Source of the DNA: Tsukamurella sp. 1534
Lineage (GTDB): Bacteria > Actinomycetota > Actinomycetes > Mycobacteriales > Mycobacteriaceae
Assembly: GCF_000312385.1 (NCBI RefSeq)
Contig: NZ_HE997628.1
Span: 192,997 to 256,996, forward strand
Direction of reading: 5' to 3'
Length of the DNA stretch: 64,000 nt
Shown here: piece after piece, positions 24,610-33,344 of the stretch
How positions within the stretch are numbered: position 1 is the stretch's first letter
How the letters are laid out: each line of letters opens with the position of its first letter
Translations under genes and position numbers: made by a program
The notes under the pieces: model-generated
Seen by the model: the letters and a program-made list of their open reading frames with translations, nothing else
The model's database searches: none
What the model was told of the DNA's origin: nothing

Positions 24610-25530
24610 ATGGACACCGAGGACGGCACCCGGCGGGACCGGGACGAGGCGGGCGCGGCGCCCGTGGGGCGGGACCAGGTTTTCGCGCGGCCGGCGTGGT
24701 TGGGCGATTTCGCCGATCCCGACGACGATCCGCCGCCGCGCGGCGCGCGAGCGGAAGGCGACGACCTCTGGGACGAGGAGCCGACGGGGTGGCGGGCGAC
24801 CGTCGACCGGGTGCGGACCACGCCGCGGGCGGCGATCGCGCTCATCGTGGTCGGGGTGATCGGCGCGATCGTCGCGGCGGTCGCGGTACTCGGCCCGTCC
24901 GACGGTGCCGAATCCGGTCCGTACCCGGTGGTGGACTTCGCGGGGGCCGCGTCGTCGGCGTCCCGCGGCCCGTCCGCGGCCGGGCGGCCGACACCGCCCG
25001 CTGCGTCCGCGAGCGCCGTGCCCACGACCGCCGCGCCGACGGAGCTGGTGGTCGCCGTCGTGGGGCTGGTGCGCGCCCCGGGGCTGCACCGATTGCCGCC
25101 GGGCTCCCGCATCGCCGACGCGCTCGCCGCCGCGAAGGGGGCCCTGCGGGGCGCCGACACCGCGGGCCTCAACCTGGCGCAGCAGCTGCGCGACGGCGAC
25201 CAGGTCGTGGTGGGCGTCGTCGACAAGAAGGCGGGGGTCTCGCTGCGCAGCGCGGTGCTCTCCGGCGCCGCCGGCCCCGGGGCCGGCGGCGCGGAATCCG
25301 GCACCCCGGCTGCGGCGCCCACGTCGGGTGCGGCGGGCGGCACGGTGAACATCAACACCGCGAACGCCGCGGAACTGGACCGCCTGCCCGGCGTGGGGGA
25401 GGCCACGGCGGCGGCCATCATCGAATACCGCGAGAAGAACGGCCCTTTCGCATCCGTCGACGATTTGGCGAAGGTCAGCGGTATCGGCGACGCGAAGCTC
25501 GCCCGCATCAGGCCGATGGCCTCGGTGTGA
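24610..25530 (+). CDS. comEA: Late competence protein ComEA-like, SLBB plus helix-hairpin-helix
   Basis: A 306-residue membrane-anchored DNA-binding protein. The order is an acidic cytoplasmic N-terminus, one membrane segment (about 74-95), a Ser/Pro/Ala-rich linker, a SLBB-type domain (VVAVVGLVRAPGLHRLPPGSR, then LRDGDQVVV) and a C-terminal double HhH (VNINTANAAELDRLPGVGEA to GIGDAKLARIRP). ComEA binds incoming double-stranded DNA and passes it to ComEC. The neighbouring comEC supports the role, though natural transformation has not been shown for this organism here. Confidence 0.9.
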   Translation: MDTEDGTRRDRDEAGAAPVGRDQVFARPAWLGDFADPDDDPPPRGARAEGDDLWDEEPTGWRATVDRVRTTPRAAIALIVVGVIGAIVAAVAVLGPSDGAESGPYPVVDFAGAASSASRGPSAAGRPTPPAASASAVPTTAAPTELVVAVVGLVRAPGLHRLPPGSRIADALAAAKGALRGADTAGLNLAQQLRDGDQVVVGVVDKKAGVSLRSAVLSGAAGPGAGGAESGTPAAAPTSGAAGGTVNINTANAAELDRLPGVGEATAAAIIEYREKNGPFASVDDLAKVSGIGDAKLARIRPMASV

Positions 25531-25531
25531 C

Positions 25532-27118
25532 GTGCGCGAGCGCACCGACCTCCGCCTTCTGCCCGCGTCCGTGATCTGTTGGACCGTGGCGACGATCGCG
25601 CTGGACTCGTCCGCGGTGGCGTGGTCCGCGGCCGGGGTGCTGGTGGCGTGCGCCACGCTCGCCGGGACGGCCGCGCGGCGGGCCGCCAGTACCCGGCCGG
25701 GCGTCAAGGCGGTGTGCGTGGCGCTGGCGGCCGCCACGGGCCTCGGCGCGGGCGTAGCGGTGTCCGTGGCCGTCCGGGTGCACGCCCGCGAGCGGGCCCC
25801 GATCGCCGGATTCGACGGCGCGGGAACGGTTCCCGTGGTCGTCGAGGTGGACGAATGGCCGCGGCAGCGCAGCGGCGACCCCGGCGGACACCTGGACGCG
25901 TCGCGGATGCTCGTGGCCGGCACGGCACTCGCCGTGCGGACCGATCGGGAGATCCCGGTCGCCGGCGCGGTGCTCCTCCTCGGCAGCACCGTCGACCTCG
26001 GCGCGCTGACGCCGGGGGAGCGGGTGGCCGTCCGGGCCACGGTGCTGCGGAGCACCCGCCCCGGGCTCGTGGCCGCGGTCCTCGTCGGATCCGGCCGCCC
26101 GACGGTCCTCCAGCGGGCACCGCCGCACTTCCGGACCGCCGCGCGGGTCCGCGCGGCGTTCGCCGCCGTCGCGGCGAACGCGCTCCCCGTCGACCAGGCG
26201 GGCCTGCTGCCGGCGCTCGTGCTCGGCGACGAATCGTCGACCCTGCCGACGGTGCGCGGTGACTTCCAGGACGCCGGGCTCACGCACCTGACCGCGGTGT
26301 CAGGGGCCAACTTCGCGATCGTCGCGCTGTGCGTGCTGGGGCTGTGCGCGGCCGCGGGTTTGCCGCTGACAGCGCGGGCGGCGGTCTGCGCCGTCGCGAT
26401 CGTGGGCTTCGTCGGCCTCGTGGGCCCGACGGGGTCGGTCGTGCGGGCGGCGGTGATGGGCCTGGTGGGGGTGGCGGCGCTCGCGCTGCGGCGGGGCCGC
26501 CAGCCGTTCGTGGCACTGCTCGCGGCGATCGTGGTCCTCGTGCTGGTGCGGCCGGCGTTGGCGCGGGACATCGGGTTCGCGCTGTCGGTGGCGGCGACCG
26601 CGGGCCTGGTGCTGTGGGCGCCGGTGGTGCGGGACCGGTTGGTGTCGATGCGGGTGCCGGACGTTCTCGCGGGCCTCGTGGCGGTGACGGTGGTGGCGCA
26701 GGTGGTGACCATGCCGTTGGTGGTCGCGTTCTCGGGGCGGGTTCCGGTGGGCGGTGTGGTGGCGAATCTGTTGACGGGACCGGTGATTCCGGTGATCACG
26801 ATCGCCGGCACGGTTGCGGCCGTGGCGGCGCCGGTTCTCGCGGCGCCCGCGGAGTTGGGGGTCCGGGCGACGGGGCCCGAGCTGTGGTGGGTGATCGCGG
26901 TGGCGCGGCGGTGCGCCCGGTGGGGTGTGGTCGAGGTGCCGGGCGGAGCGGGAGCAGGACTGCTGCTGGTCGTGGCCTGCATCGTCGTCGGTGGGGTCTG
27001 GCAGCATAGGAGCCGTGGTGGAGAACGCGCGCGTACACGTCGTGGTGGGGACCGAGGGCCTCCTGGTGGAGCGGGCGGTCGGCGCGCTGGTGGAGTCGGC
27101 GCGCGCGGGAGCGGGTGA
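25532..27118 (+). CDS. comEC: ComEC/Rec2 family competence protein, channel domain only
   Basis: A 528-residue polytopic membrane protein with about ten hydrophobic segments. It has the N-terminal DUF4131-like region and the Competence core signature (GLLPALVLGDES, then DAGLTHLTAVSGANFAIV). The C-terminal metallo-beta-lactamase nuclease domain found in longer ComEC proteins is missing; mycobacterial homologues are also short, from memory. It probably forms the DNA uptake pore. GTG starts 1 nt after the comEA stop. The 3' end overlaps the start of holA by about 100 bp in another frame. Confidence 0.88.
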   Translation: MRERTDLRLLPASVICWTVATIALDSSAVAWSAAGVLVACATLAGTAARRAASTRPGVKAVCVALAAATGLGAGVAVSVAVRVHARERAPIAGFDGAGTVPVVVEVDEWPRQRSGDPGGHLDASRMLVAGTALAVRTDREIPVAGAVLLLGSTVDLGALTPGERVAVRATVLRSTRPGLVAAVLVGSGRPTVLQRAPPHFRTAARVRAAFAAVAANALPVDQAGLLPALVLGDESSTLPTVRGDFQDAGLTHLTAVSGANFAIVALCVLGLCAAAGLPLTARAAVCAVAIVGFVGLVGPTGSVVRAAVMGLVGVAALALRRGRQPFVALLAAIVVLVLVRPALARDIGFALSVAATAGLVLWAPVVRDRLVSMRVPDVLAGLVAVTVVAQVVTMPLVVAFSGRVPVGGVVANLLTGPVIPVITIAGTVAAVAAPVLAAPAELGVRATGPELWWVIAVARRCARWGVVEVPGGAGAGLLLVVACIVVGGVWQHRSRGGERARTRRGGDRGPPGGAGGRRAGGVGARGSG

Positions 27119-27995
27119 CGCGGGCGCCCTGGCGGGTGAGTCGGTGCCCGTCACCCGGATCCGCGCGGGGGACGTGGACCAGTCCGAGCTCGCCGAGCTG
27201 CTGAGCCCGTCGCTCTTCGCCGAGGAGCGGATCGTGGTGCTCGAGGCCGCCGCCGAGGCGGGCAAAGCACCCGTCGACCTGATCGTGGAGGCCGCGAAGA
27301 ACCCGCCGGACGGCATCACGATGGTGATCGAGCACAGCGGCGGCGGCCGCGCGAAATCGATGGTCGCCGCGCTGAAGAAGGCGGGGGCCGACATCGTGGA
27401 GGTGCCCACCATCACGTCGGCGAGGGACCGCACGGACTTCGCCAAGTCCGAGTTCCGGGCGCAGAAGGTGCGCGTCTCCGACGAGCTGGTGGACCTGCTG
27501 GTGGACTCCGTGGGCAAGGATCTGCGCGAGCTCGCCGCCGCCATCGCCCAGCTCGTGGCGGACACCGGCGGGCGCGTCGATCTGGCCGCCGTGCACCGGT
27601 ACTACGCCGGCCGGGCCGAGGTCACCGGGTTCGAGATCGCGGACAAGGCCGTCGCGGGCCAGACCGCTGCCGCGCTGGAGGCGTTGCGTTGGGCGCAGCA
27701 CCGCGGCACCCCGCACGTGCTCATCGCCGATGCCCTGGCGGACGCGGTGCACTCGGTGGCCCGGATCCGCGGCCTGGGCCGCACCCCCGACCAGTACCGG
27801 GACGCGGGCGAGCTCGGAATGGCCCCGTGGAAGGTGAAGAAGATGACGCAGGTCGCCCGCCGCTGGCGGGCGGAGAACGTGGCGGGCGCGCTGCAGGCGG
27901 TCGCCGCGGCCAACGCGGACGTCAAGGGCCAGGCCGCCGATCCGGACTACGCGCTCGAGGTCGCGGTCCGCAAGGTCGCCACGTACGCCTCCTGA
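27015..27995 (+). CDS. holA: DNA polymerase III subunit delta
   Basis: HolA is the clamp-loader subunit that opens the sliding clamp. The 326-residue protein fits family length; VVVGTEGLLVERAV near the N-terminus and GQTAAALEALRWAQHRG, YALEVAVRKV at the C-terminus match actinobacterial delta subunits. GTG codons at 27015 and 27018 are both possible; AGGAG lies 2 or 5 nt upstream, so 27018 has the better spacing. The gene begins inside the 3' end of comEC, and comEC-holA-rpsT order is conserved in mycobacteria. Confidence 0.93.
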   Translation: MVENARVHVVVGTEGLLVERAVGALVESARAGAGDAGALAGESVPVTRIRAGDVDQSELAELLSPSLFAEERIVVLEAAAEAGKAPVDLIVEAAKNPPDGITMVIEHSGGGRAKSMVAALKKAGADIVEVPTITSARDRTDFAKSEFRAQKVRVSDELVDLLVDSVGKDLRELAAAIAQLVADTGGRVDLAAVHRYYAGRAEVTGFEIADKAVAGQTAAALEALRWAQHRGTPHVLIADALADAVHSVARIRGLGRTPDQYRDAGELGMAPWKVKKMTQVARRWRAENVAGALQAVAAANADVKGQAADPDYALEVAVRKVATYAS

Positions 27996-28053
27996 CCGCG
28001 CCTCGCGACGGTTCGGCACCGCGCACCGTCGAACCCGGTGCGGAAACGCGAAA

Positions 28054-28108
28054 ACCGCGCCGCTCCTGCTCCCGGCTCGCGTGGTGCCGGAGGAGGATGC
28101 GGCGCGGT
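28054..28108. terminator. Branched hairpin between holA and rpsT
   Basis: Outer arms ACCGCGCCGC (28054-28063) and its complement (28099-28108) enclose a second short stem. On the minus strand a TTTT follows the arm, so it should end rpsT; it may also stop holA transcripts. Confidence 0.65.
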
Positions 28109-28130
28109 GATACGCGCGTCTAGCGGAGGA

Positions 28131-28391
28131 TCAGAGCTTGTTCAGCGCCACGGCCAGGGCCGACTTCTTGTTGGCGGCCTGGTTGGCGTGGATGACGCCC
28201 TTGCTGGCGGCCTTGTCCAGCTGACGGCTGGTGCTCAGCAGCAGCTCGCCGGCCTTGCCCTTGTCCCCGGCCTCGACGGCCTCACGGAAATGGCGGATGG
28301 AGGTACGCAGCGACGACTTGGTCGACTGGTTGCGCAGGCGGTTGCGCTCGTTGGTCTTGATCCGCTTCATCTGGGACTTGATGTTGGCCAC
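28131..28391 (-). CDS. rpsT: 30S ribosomal protein S20
   Basis: Small-subunit protein that binds 16S rRNA early in assembly, 86 residues and strongly basic. [20 protein letters not shown] and the C-terminal region [15 protein letters not shown] are diagnostic. The start is GTG at 28391, with AGAGAG about 8 nt upstream. It is convergent with holA and divergent from the ATP-grasp gene, and transcribed alone. Confidence 0.96.
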   Translation of the reverse strand: MANIKSQMKRIKTNERNRLRNQSTKSSLRTSIRHFREAVEAGDKGKAGELLLSTSRQLDKAASKGVIHANQAANKKSALAVALNKL

Positions 28392-28504
28392 GCGTCAAAC
28401 TCTCTTGTCACTCGAAAAGGCATTACGACAGCCGGTACTGACTGCCGACGTACCAGGTTACCAGCGGGGGTGGGACAACCCAAATCGCAGAGCGGCTTCT
28501 TGCC

Positions 28505-30187
28505 ATGTACGGCACGATGGTGCGGGTGACCCCGCAGAAACAGGCCAAGCCCACCCGGCGACCGGCCACCCCCCGACTGTCCGACGACGCGCGGCTGTTC
28601 GCGGGGTACGACGAGGCATCGTCGTTCGGCCACGCCTTCGACGAGATGTTCGCCGAGGACGGCACCGTGCGATCGCCGTACAAGCGGATCTTCACCGCGC
28701 TCTCCTCCTCGGACGAGGCCGATCTGGCGGCGCGCGTCGACGCGCTGGGTACCGCGTTCATCGACCAGGGCATCACGTTCTCCCTGGAGGGACGCGAACG
28801 CCCGTTCCCGCTGGACCTGGTGCCGCGCGTGATCGCCGCAGCGGAGTGGAACCGGTTGGAGAAGGGCATCAAGCAGCGGGTGCAAGCGCTGGAGATGTTC
28901 CTCGACGACGTGTACTCGGAGCAGGAGATCCTGCGCGACGGGGTGGTTCCGAAGCGGCTGATCACCTCGTGTCAGCACTTCCACCGGCAGGCGGCGGGGA
29001 TCCGTCCTCCGAACGGGGTGCGGATCCACGTATCGGGCATCGACCTGATCCGCGACGCGGAGGGCACCTTCCGGGTGCTGGAGGACAATCTCCGGTCGCC
29101 GTCGGGTGTGAGTTACGTCATGGAGAACCGGCGGACCATGGCGCAGGTCTTCCCCGACCTGTTCCTCAAGCATCGGGTGCGGGCCGTCGCCGACTACAGC
29201 TCGCACCTGCTGCGCGCCCTGCGGAATTCGGCCGCGTCCAACGAGGGCGACCCCACGGTGGTGGTCCTCACGCCGGGCATGGCCAATTCGGCGTACTTCG
29301 AGCATTCGCTGCTGGCCCGGCAGATGGGTGTGGAGCTCGTCGAGGGGCGTGACCTCTTCTGCCGCGACAACGTGGTCTACATGCGCACCACGAGCGGTGA
29401 GCAGCAGGTGGACGTGATCTACCGCCGCATCGACGACGACTTCCTCGACCCCATGCAGTTCCGGCCCGATTCGGTGCTCGGCGTCGCGGGCCTGCTCAAC
29501 GCCGCCCGTGCCGGGAACGTGGTGATCAGCTCCGCGGTCGGCAACGGCGTCGGCGACGACAAGCTCACCTACACCTACGTGCCGGACATCATCGACTACT
29601 ACCTCGGCGAGAAACCGCTGTTGCAGAACGTCGACACGTGGCGGTGCTGGCTCGACGACGAGCGCGAGGAGGTGTTCGACCGCATCGATGAGCTGGTGAT
29701 CAAGCCGGTGGAGGGCTCGGGCGGTTACGGCATCGTCTTCGGCCCCGACGCGACGGAGAAGGAGCTGGCCACGCTGCGGCGCAAGGTGGCCGCCGATCCG
29801 CGCGGCTGGATCGCGCAGCCGGTGGTCCAGCTGTCGACGGTGCCGACCAAGATCGGCGAGGAGGCCCGGCCGCGGCACGTGGACCTGCGGCCGTTCGCGG
29901 TGAACGACGGTGACGACGTGTGGGTGCTGCCCGGCGGCCTGACCCGCGTGGCGCTGCCGGAGGGCTCGCTGGTGGTGAACTCCTCGCAGGGCGGCGGCTC
30001 GAAGGACACCTGGGTGCTCGCCGCCCGGTCCTCCGCCGCCGAGGCCGAGCTGGAGGGCGCCGAGGTGGTGCCGTCGCGCGACCTCGCCGAGCAGCAGCAG
30101 GTGGAGCTGGGGCCCGAGCTGACCACGCAGGACCAGCAGCAACAGCAGGCGACGGAGTACCAGGAGGCCGGACATGCTCGCTCGTAA
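28505..30187 (+). CDS. Circularly permuted ATP-grasp protein (DUF404/DUF407-type)
   Basis: A 560-residue circularly permuted ATP-grasp protein, orthologous by position and content to mycobacterial Rv2411c. Characteristic segments are VSGIDLIRDAEGTFRVLEDNLRSPSG, IDELVIKPVEGSGGYGIVFG and RHVDLRPFAV. ATP-grasp enzymes join a carboxylate to an amine through an acyl phosphate, so a peptide or amide ligase role is expected; substrates are unknown. The last 35 residues are Gln-rich and look disordered. Its 3' end overlaps the alpha-E gene by 14 bp, and the transglutaminase follows. Start candidates at 28505, 28517, 28520 and 28526 are all possible. Confidence 0.87.
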   Translation: MYGTMVRVTPQKQAKPTRRPATPRLSDDARLFAGYDEASSFGHAFDEMFAEDGTVRSPYKRIFTALSSSDEADLAARVDALGTAFIDQGITFSLEGRERPFPLDLVPRVIAAAEWNRLEKGIKQRVQALEMFLDDVYSEQEILRDGVVPKRLITSCQHFHRQAAGIRPPNGVRIHVSGIDLIRDAEGTFRVLEDNLRSPSGVSYVMENRRTMAQVFPDLFLKHRVRAVADYSSHLLRALRNSAASNEGDPTVVVLTPGMANSAYFEHSLLARQMGVELVEGRDLFCRDNVVYMRTTSGEQQVDVIYRRIDDDFLDPMQFRPDSVLGVAGLLNAARAGNVVISSAVGNGVGDDKLTYTYVPDIIDYYLGEKPLLQNVDTWRCWLDDEREEVFDRIDELVIKPVEGSGGYGIVFGPDATEKELATLRRKVAADPRGWIAQPVVQLSTVPTKIGEEARPRHVDLRPFAVNDGDDVWVLPGGLTRVALPEGSLVVNSSQGGGSKDTWVLAARSSAAEAELEGAEVVPSRDLAEQQQVELGPELTTQDQQQQQATEYQEAGHARS

Positions 30188-31157
30188 CGCCGAGGCGCTG
30201 TACTGGATCGGCCGGTACTCCGAGCGCGCCGACGACACCGCCCGCATGCTCGACGTGACGGTGCACCAGTTCCTGGAGGACATCACCGTCGACGAGGACC
30301 GGGTGTCCCGGCAGCTGGTGCGGGTGCTCGGCATCCCCGAGCCGCCCGCGGACCAGCCCCTGGACCTGCGCGCCCTCACCGAGGTCGTGGCCTACAACCG
30401 GGATCCCGGCAGTGGCTCGATCGCGGCGAGCGTCGCCGCCGCCCGCGAGAACGCCCGCGGCGCACGGGAAGTCACCTCGTCGGAGATGTGGGAGTGCCTC
30501 AACTCCACGTACAACGGGCTGGCGGAGCGGGAGCGGGCGGGGCGACGGCTGGGCCCGCACGAGTTCCTCAACTACATCAAGAACCGCGCCGCGATGTTCT
30601 CCGGCCTCACCGACTCCACGCTGTCCCGCGACGAGGGTTATCAGTTCCTCCTGCTGGGCCGCTCGATCGAGCGCATGGACATGACGGTGCGGTTGCTGCT
30701 CTCCCGCGCGGGTGACCGGGCCAACTCGCCGACGTGGGTCACGGTGCTCCGCGCGACCGGCGCCCACGACACCTATCTGCGCACGTACCGCGGCGTCCTG
30801 GACGCCACCCGGGTCGTCGAGTTCATCCTGGTCGACCGGCTGTTCCCGCGGTCGGTGATCCACGCGCTCACCACCGCGGAGGAGTGCCTCAACGCGATCG
30901 AGGGTGGCCGGGAGGGTCGCCTCGGCACCCGCACCGAGGCGCAGCGGCTCTTGGGACGCGCCCGTGGCGAACTCGAATTCCTCGCTCCTGGTGAACTTCT
31001 CGACGATCTGCAGCGCCGCCTGGTGGCCCTGCAGGAACTCGGTCACGCCGCGGGTGAGGCCATCACGGCCCGCTACTTCCACGTCACGCCGTACGTGGCC
31101 TGGACCGACGCCCGCGCTCGGGGCGGGATCGACACCATCCTGGAGGGGGAGCTGTGA
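30174..31157 (+). CDS. Alpha-E domain protein (DUF403)
   Basis: A 327-residue all-helical alpha-E protein. The family start LARNAEALYWIGRYSERADDTARML is clear, as are REVTSSEMWECLN and LLLGRSIERMDMTVRLL further on. The family is nearly always paired with the circularly permuted ATP-grasp protein and a transglutaminase, and comparative genomics has predicted a peptide-modifying system. The conserved Arg/Glu/Asp pattern suggests an active site, but none is proven. It overlaps the ATP-grasp gene by 14 bp and the transglutaminase gene by 4 bp. Confidence 0.9.
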   Translation: MLARNAEALYWIGRYSERADDTARMLDVTVHQFLEDITVDEDRVSRQLVRVLGIPEPPADQPLDLRALTEVVAYNRDPGSGSIAASVAAARENARGAREVTSSEMWECLNSTYNGLAERERAGRRLGPHEFLNYIKNRAAMFSGLTDSTLSRDEGYQFLLLGRSIERMDMTVRLLLSRAGDRANSPTWVTVLRATGAHDTYLRTYRGVLDATRVVEFILVDRLFPRSVIHALTTAEECLNAIEGGREGRLGTRTEAQRLLGRARGELEFLAPGELLDDLQRRLVALQELGHAAGEAITARYFHVTPYVAWTDARARGGIDTILEGEL

Positions 31158-31996
31158 GCTGGCGTCTTCGAGTCGTGCACTCCACCGGATTCGGCTACAA
31201 CGCACCGGTCACATCGTCGTACAACGAGGCGCGCCTGACGCCGCGATCGGACCAGCGGCAGAATGTGATCCTCAACCGAGTCGAGACCGTCCCGGCGACC
31301 CGTGCCTACCGGTACACCGACTACTGGGGCACCGCCGTCACCGCGTTCGACCTGCACGCGCCGCACACGGCGCTGGAGGTGACCGGGGCGTCCGTCGTGG
31401 AGACCGACGCCCCGGAGGAGGCGGAGGAGACGATCGCCTGGGAGGAACTGGGCACGGACCAGGTCCGGGACCGCTACGACGAGGTCCTCGGTTTCACCGA
31501 TTACGTTCCGCGGCACCGCAAGCTGGCCACTCAGGCCCGCAAGCTGGTCAAGGATCTGGAGCCCGACGAGGCCGTCCTCGCGATCTGCAGGTGGGTGCAC
31601 GACGAGCTGGATTACGTGCCCGGCACCACCGGTGTGCACTCGTCGGCGATCGACGCGTGGGACGAGCGCAAGGGTGTGTGCCAGGACTACGCGCACCTGA
31701 CCCTGCTCATGCTGCGCAGCGTCGGCATCCCGGGCCGGTACGTCTCCGGATACTTGCACCCGCACCGCGAGGCGGAGATCGGCTCGACGGTGGCGGGGGA
31801 GTCGCACGCCTGGATCGAGGCCTGGACGGGGCACTGGCGCGGCTACGACCCCACCAACGACGTCCCCATCGCCGAACGCCACGTGTCTGTGGGCGTGGGC
31901 CGCGACTACGCCGACGTACCGCCGCTGCGCGGCGTGATCGCCGGCGGCGGCGCCTCGGACCTCGACGTCGTCGTCGAGATCACCCGCCTGGCATGA
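31154..31996 (+). CDS. Transglutaminase family cysteine protease/ligase
   Basis: A 280-residue protein with an N-terminal beta region (YNEARLTPRSDQRQ, typical of bacterial transglutaminase N domains) and a C-terminal papain-like core. The catalytic triad is visible: Cys176 in GVCQDYAHL, His218 in ESHAWIEAW and Asp232 in YDPTND. Such enzymes cleave or form amide bonds. Together with the ATP-grasp and alpha-E genes it forms a three-gene unit, equivalent to Rv2411c-Rv2409c. GTG start overlaps the alpha-E stop as GTGA. No signal peptide, so a cytoplasmic target is likely. Confidence 0.9.
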   Translation: MSWRLRVVHSTGFGYNAPVTSSYNEARLTPRSDQRQNVILNRVETVPATRAYRYTDYWGTAVTAFDLHAPHTALEVTGASVVETDAPEEAEETIAWEELGTDQVRDRYDEVLGFTDYVPRHRKLATQARKLVKDLEPDEAVLAICRWVHDELDYVPGTTGVHSSAIDAWDERKGVCQDYAHLTLLMLRSVGIPGRYVSGYLHPHREAEIGSTVAGESHAWIEAWTGHWRGYDPTNDVPIAERHVSVGVGRDYADVPPLRGVIAGGGASDLDVVVEITRLA

Positions 31997-32003
31997 CCCG
32001 CCG

Positions 32004-32618
32004 TCAGCTCCAGCCGTAATCCGCCCGGAGGCGCTCGGCGACGAGTTCGAAGCGCTCCCGGGACAGGACCGCACCCTCGCGGCGGATGCCGTCCTCGGGG
32101 ACGTCGAGGACGCGGTCGAGCCGCACCCACGACGGGCGGCGTTCGGCGTCCCAGGTGCCGGCGCCGATGGCGACCCAGCCGGCGTCGTCACGGTGCCTGT
32201 CCTGGCTGGACAGCATCAGGCCGAGCAGGCTTCCGCCCGAGCGGCCCACGACCAGCACGGGGCGGTCCTTGCCCTGGCCCGCGTTGGGCCCGGTGGTCTC
32301 CTCGAACTCGACCCACGTCCACACGACCTCGCCGGGGTCGGCGCGGCCGTCGAGCTGCGGCGCGTACGCGATGGCCCGGGCCATCAGCTCCGACGGCGTC
32401 GAGGTGCGCGTCACCGGTCGTCCCGGCGTGAACTCCTTCGGCTCCGCCGGGGCCTCCAGGCCCATGGCCTCCTTGACGGTCTGGGTCACCGCCTGCGTGA
32501 TGGCCTCCCGCCCCGCCCGTACGGGCGGGCTGTTCACCACCTGCGCCGCGATGCGCGGGCCGTGCTCGCGGGCGAGCTTCGCGGCCACCGCCGCGAACCG
32601 CGTGAAGTCGTTCGCCAT
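32004..32618 (-). CDS. PemK/MazF-fold protein with helical N-terminal extension
   Basis: A 204-residue protein. The C-terminal half (about 90-200) has MazF/PemK signatures: GEVVWTWVEFEE, GKDRPVLVVGR and a DRVLDV segment near the end. MazF proteins are mRNA interferases, but this one has no small antitoxin gene beside it. The N-terminal 85 residues are predicted helices and could fold back on the domain. The position before lepA matches mycobacterial Rv2405, whose function I do not know. ATG at 32618 is preferred because TATCCT lies 6 nt upstream; a GTG two codons earlier is possible. Confidence 0.75.
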   Translation of the reverse strand: MANDFTRFAAVAAKLAREHGPRIAAQVVNSPPVRAGREAITQAVTQTVKEAMGLEAPAEPKEFTPGRPVTRTSTPSELMARAIAYAPQLDGRADPGEVVWTWVEFEETTGPNAGQGKDRPVLVVGRSGGSLLGLMLSSQDRHRDDAGWVAIGAGTWDAERRPSWVRLDRVLDVPEDGIRREGAVLSRERFELVAERLRADYGWS

Positions 32619-32624
32619 ACCCAC

Positions 32625-32630
32625 AGGATA
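32625..32630 (-). promoter_or_regulatory. Leaderless -10 (TATCCT) of the PemK-like gene
   Basis: TATCCT on the minus strand ends 6 nt before the ATG at 32618, which argues for that ATG over the nearby GTG. Confidence 0.5.
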
Positions 32631-32725
32631 GGCGCGGACCGTCGGCGGTCGCCCGGCGCGACGAATTCCGGAGGTCCCACTCGTATGTACCTGTGACGAC
32701 CGTTCCCCGAGCGCAGGAGGCTCTC

Positions 32726-33337
32726 ATGTCCCACTTCACCGACTCCGATCTGTACGACGCCACCGTCGCCGAGCGGACCCGGATGGCCGCGTTGCTCGAC
32801 GGGCTCACCCCCGAGCAGTGGTCGGCCGACTCGCTGTGCCCGGGCTGGCGGATCCGCGAGGTGGTCGCACACCTGGACATGACCGAGACCCAGACGCAGG
32901 AGGAGTTCGCGGCCGCCGTGGCTGCCGCGGACGGCGACGTGAACGTCGCGGTGGACCGCACGGCCCGAGCGGACACGGCGCGGTTCTCGGACGCAGAGCT
33001 GCTGGCCGTCCAGAAGGCCCGGATCGCGAGCCGCTGGACTCCGGGACCGGACGCGACGCAGGGGGCGCTCACGCACGAGGTGGTCCACGGCCTCGACATC
33101 ACCCTGCCGCTCGGCCTGCCGGGCCCGGAGCCCGCCGTGCTGGCGGCGACGGTGGAGGGCGCTTCGCCCGAACACCTCGCGTTCTTCGGTGTGGACCTCA
33201 CGGGCGTTCGGTTGACGGCCACCGACTCGGACCTCGTGGTGGGCGACGGTCCGCGCGACGTGGCGCTTCCGACGCTGACGATCGTGCTCATCGCGACCGG
33301 GCGACACGAGGTCCCGGCGGTCACGGCCGTGGGATGA
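32726..33337 (+). CDS. Maleylpyruvate isomerase/DinB-like mycothiol-dependent protein
   Basis: A 203-residue protein with an N-terminal DinB-type four-helix bundle. A possible metal triad is His49 (VVAHLDMTE), His117 and His121 (HEVVH). LCPGWRIREVVAHL is typical of the maleylpyruvate isomerase N-terminal family, which uses mycothiol as a cofactor in actinobacteria. The substrate is unknown. AGGAGG 5 nt upstream of ATG 32726 decides this start over an earlier GTG. Only 7 bp separate it from the ECF sigma gene downstream, so the two are probably co-expressed. Confidence 0.8.
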   Translation: MSHFTDSDLYDATVAERTRMAALLDGLTPEQWSADSLCPGWRIREVVAHLDMTETQTQEEFAAAVAAADGDVNVAVDRTARADTARFSDAELLAVQKARIASRWTPGPDATQGALTHEVVHGLDITLPLGLPGPEPAVLAATVEGASPEHLAFFGVDLTGVRLTATDSDLVVGDGPRDVALPTLTIVLIATGRHEVPAVTAVG

Positions 33338-33344
33338 TCGCGGC

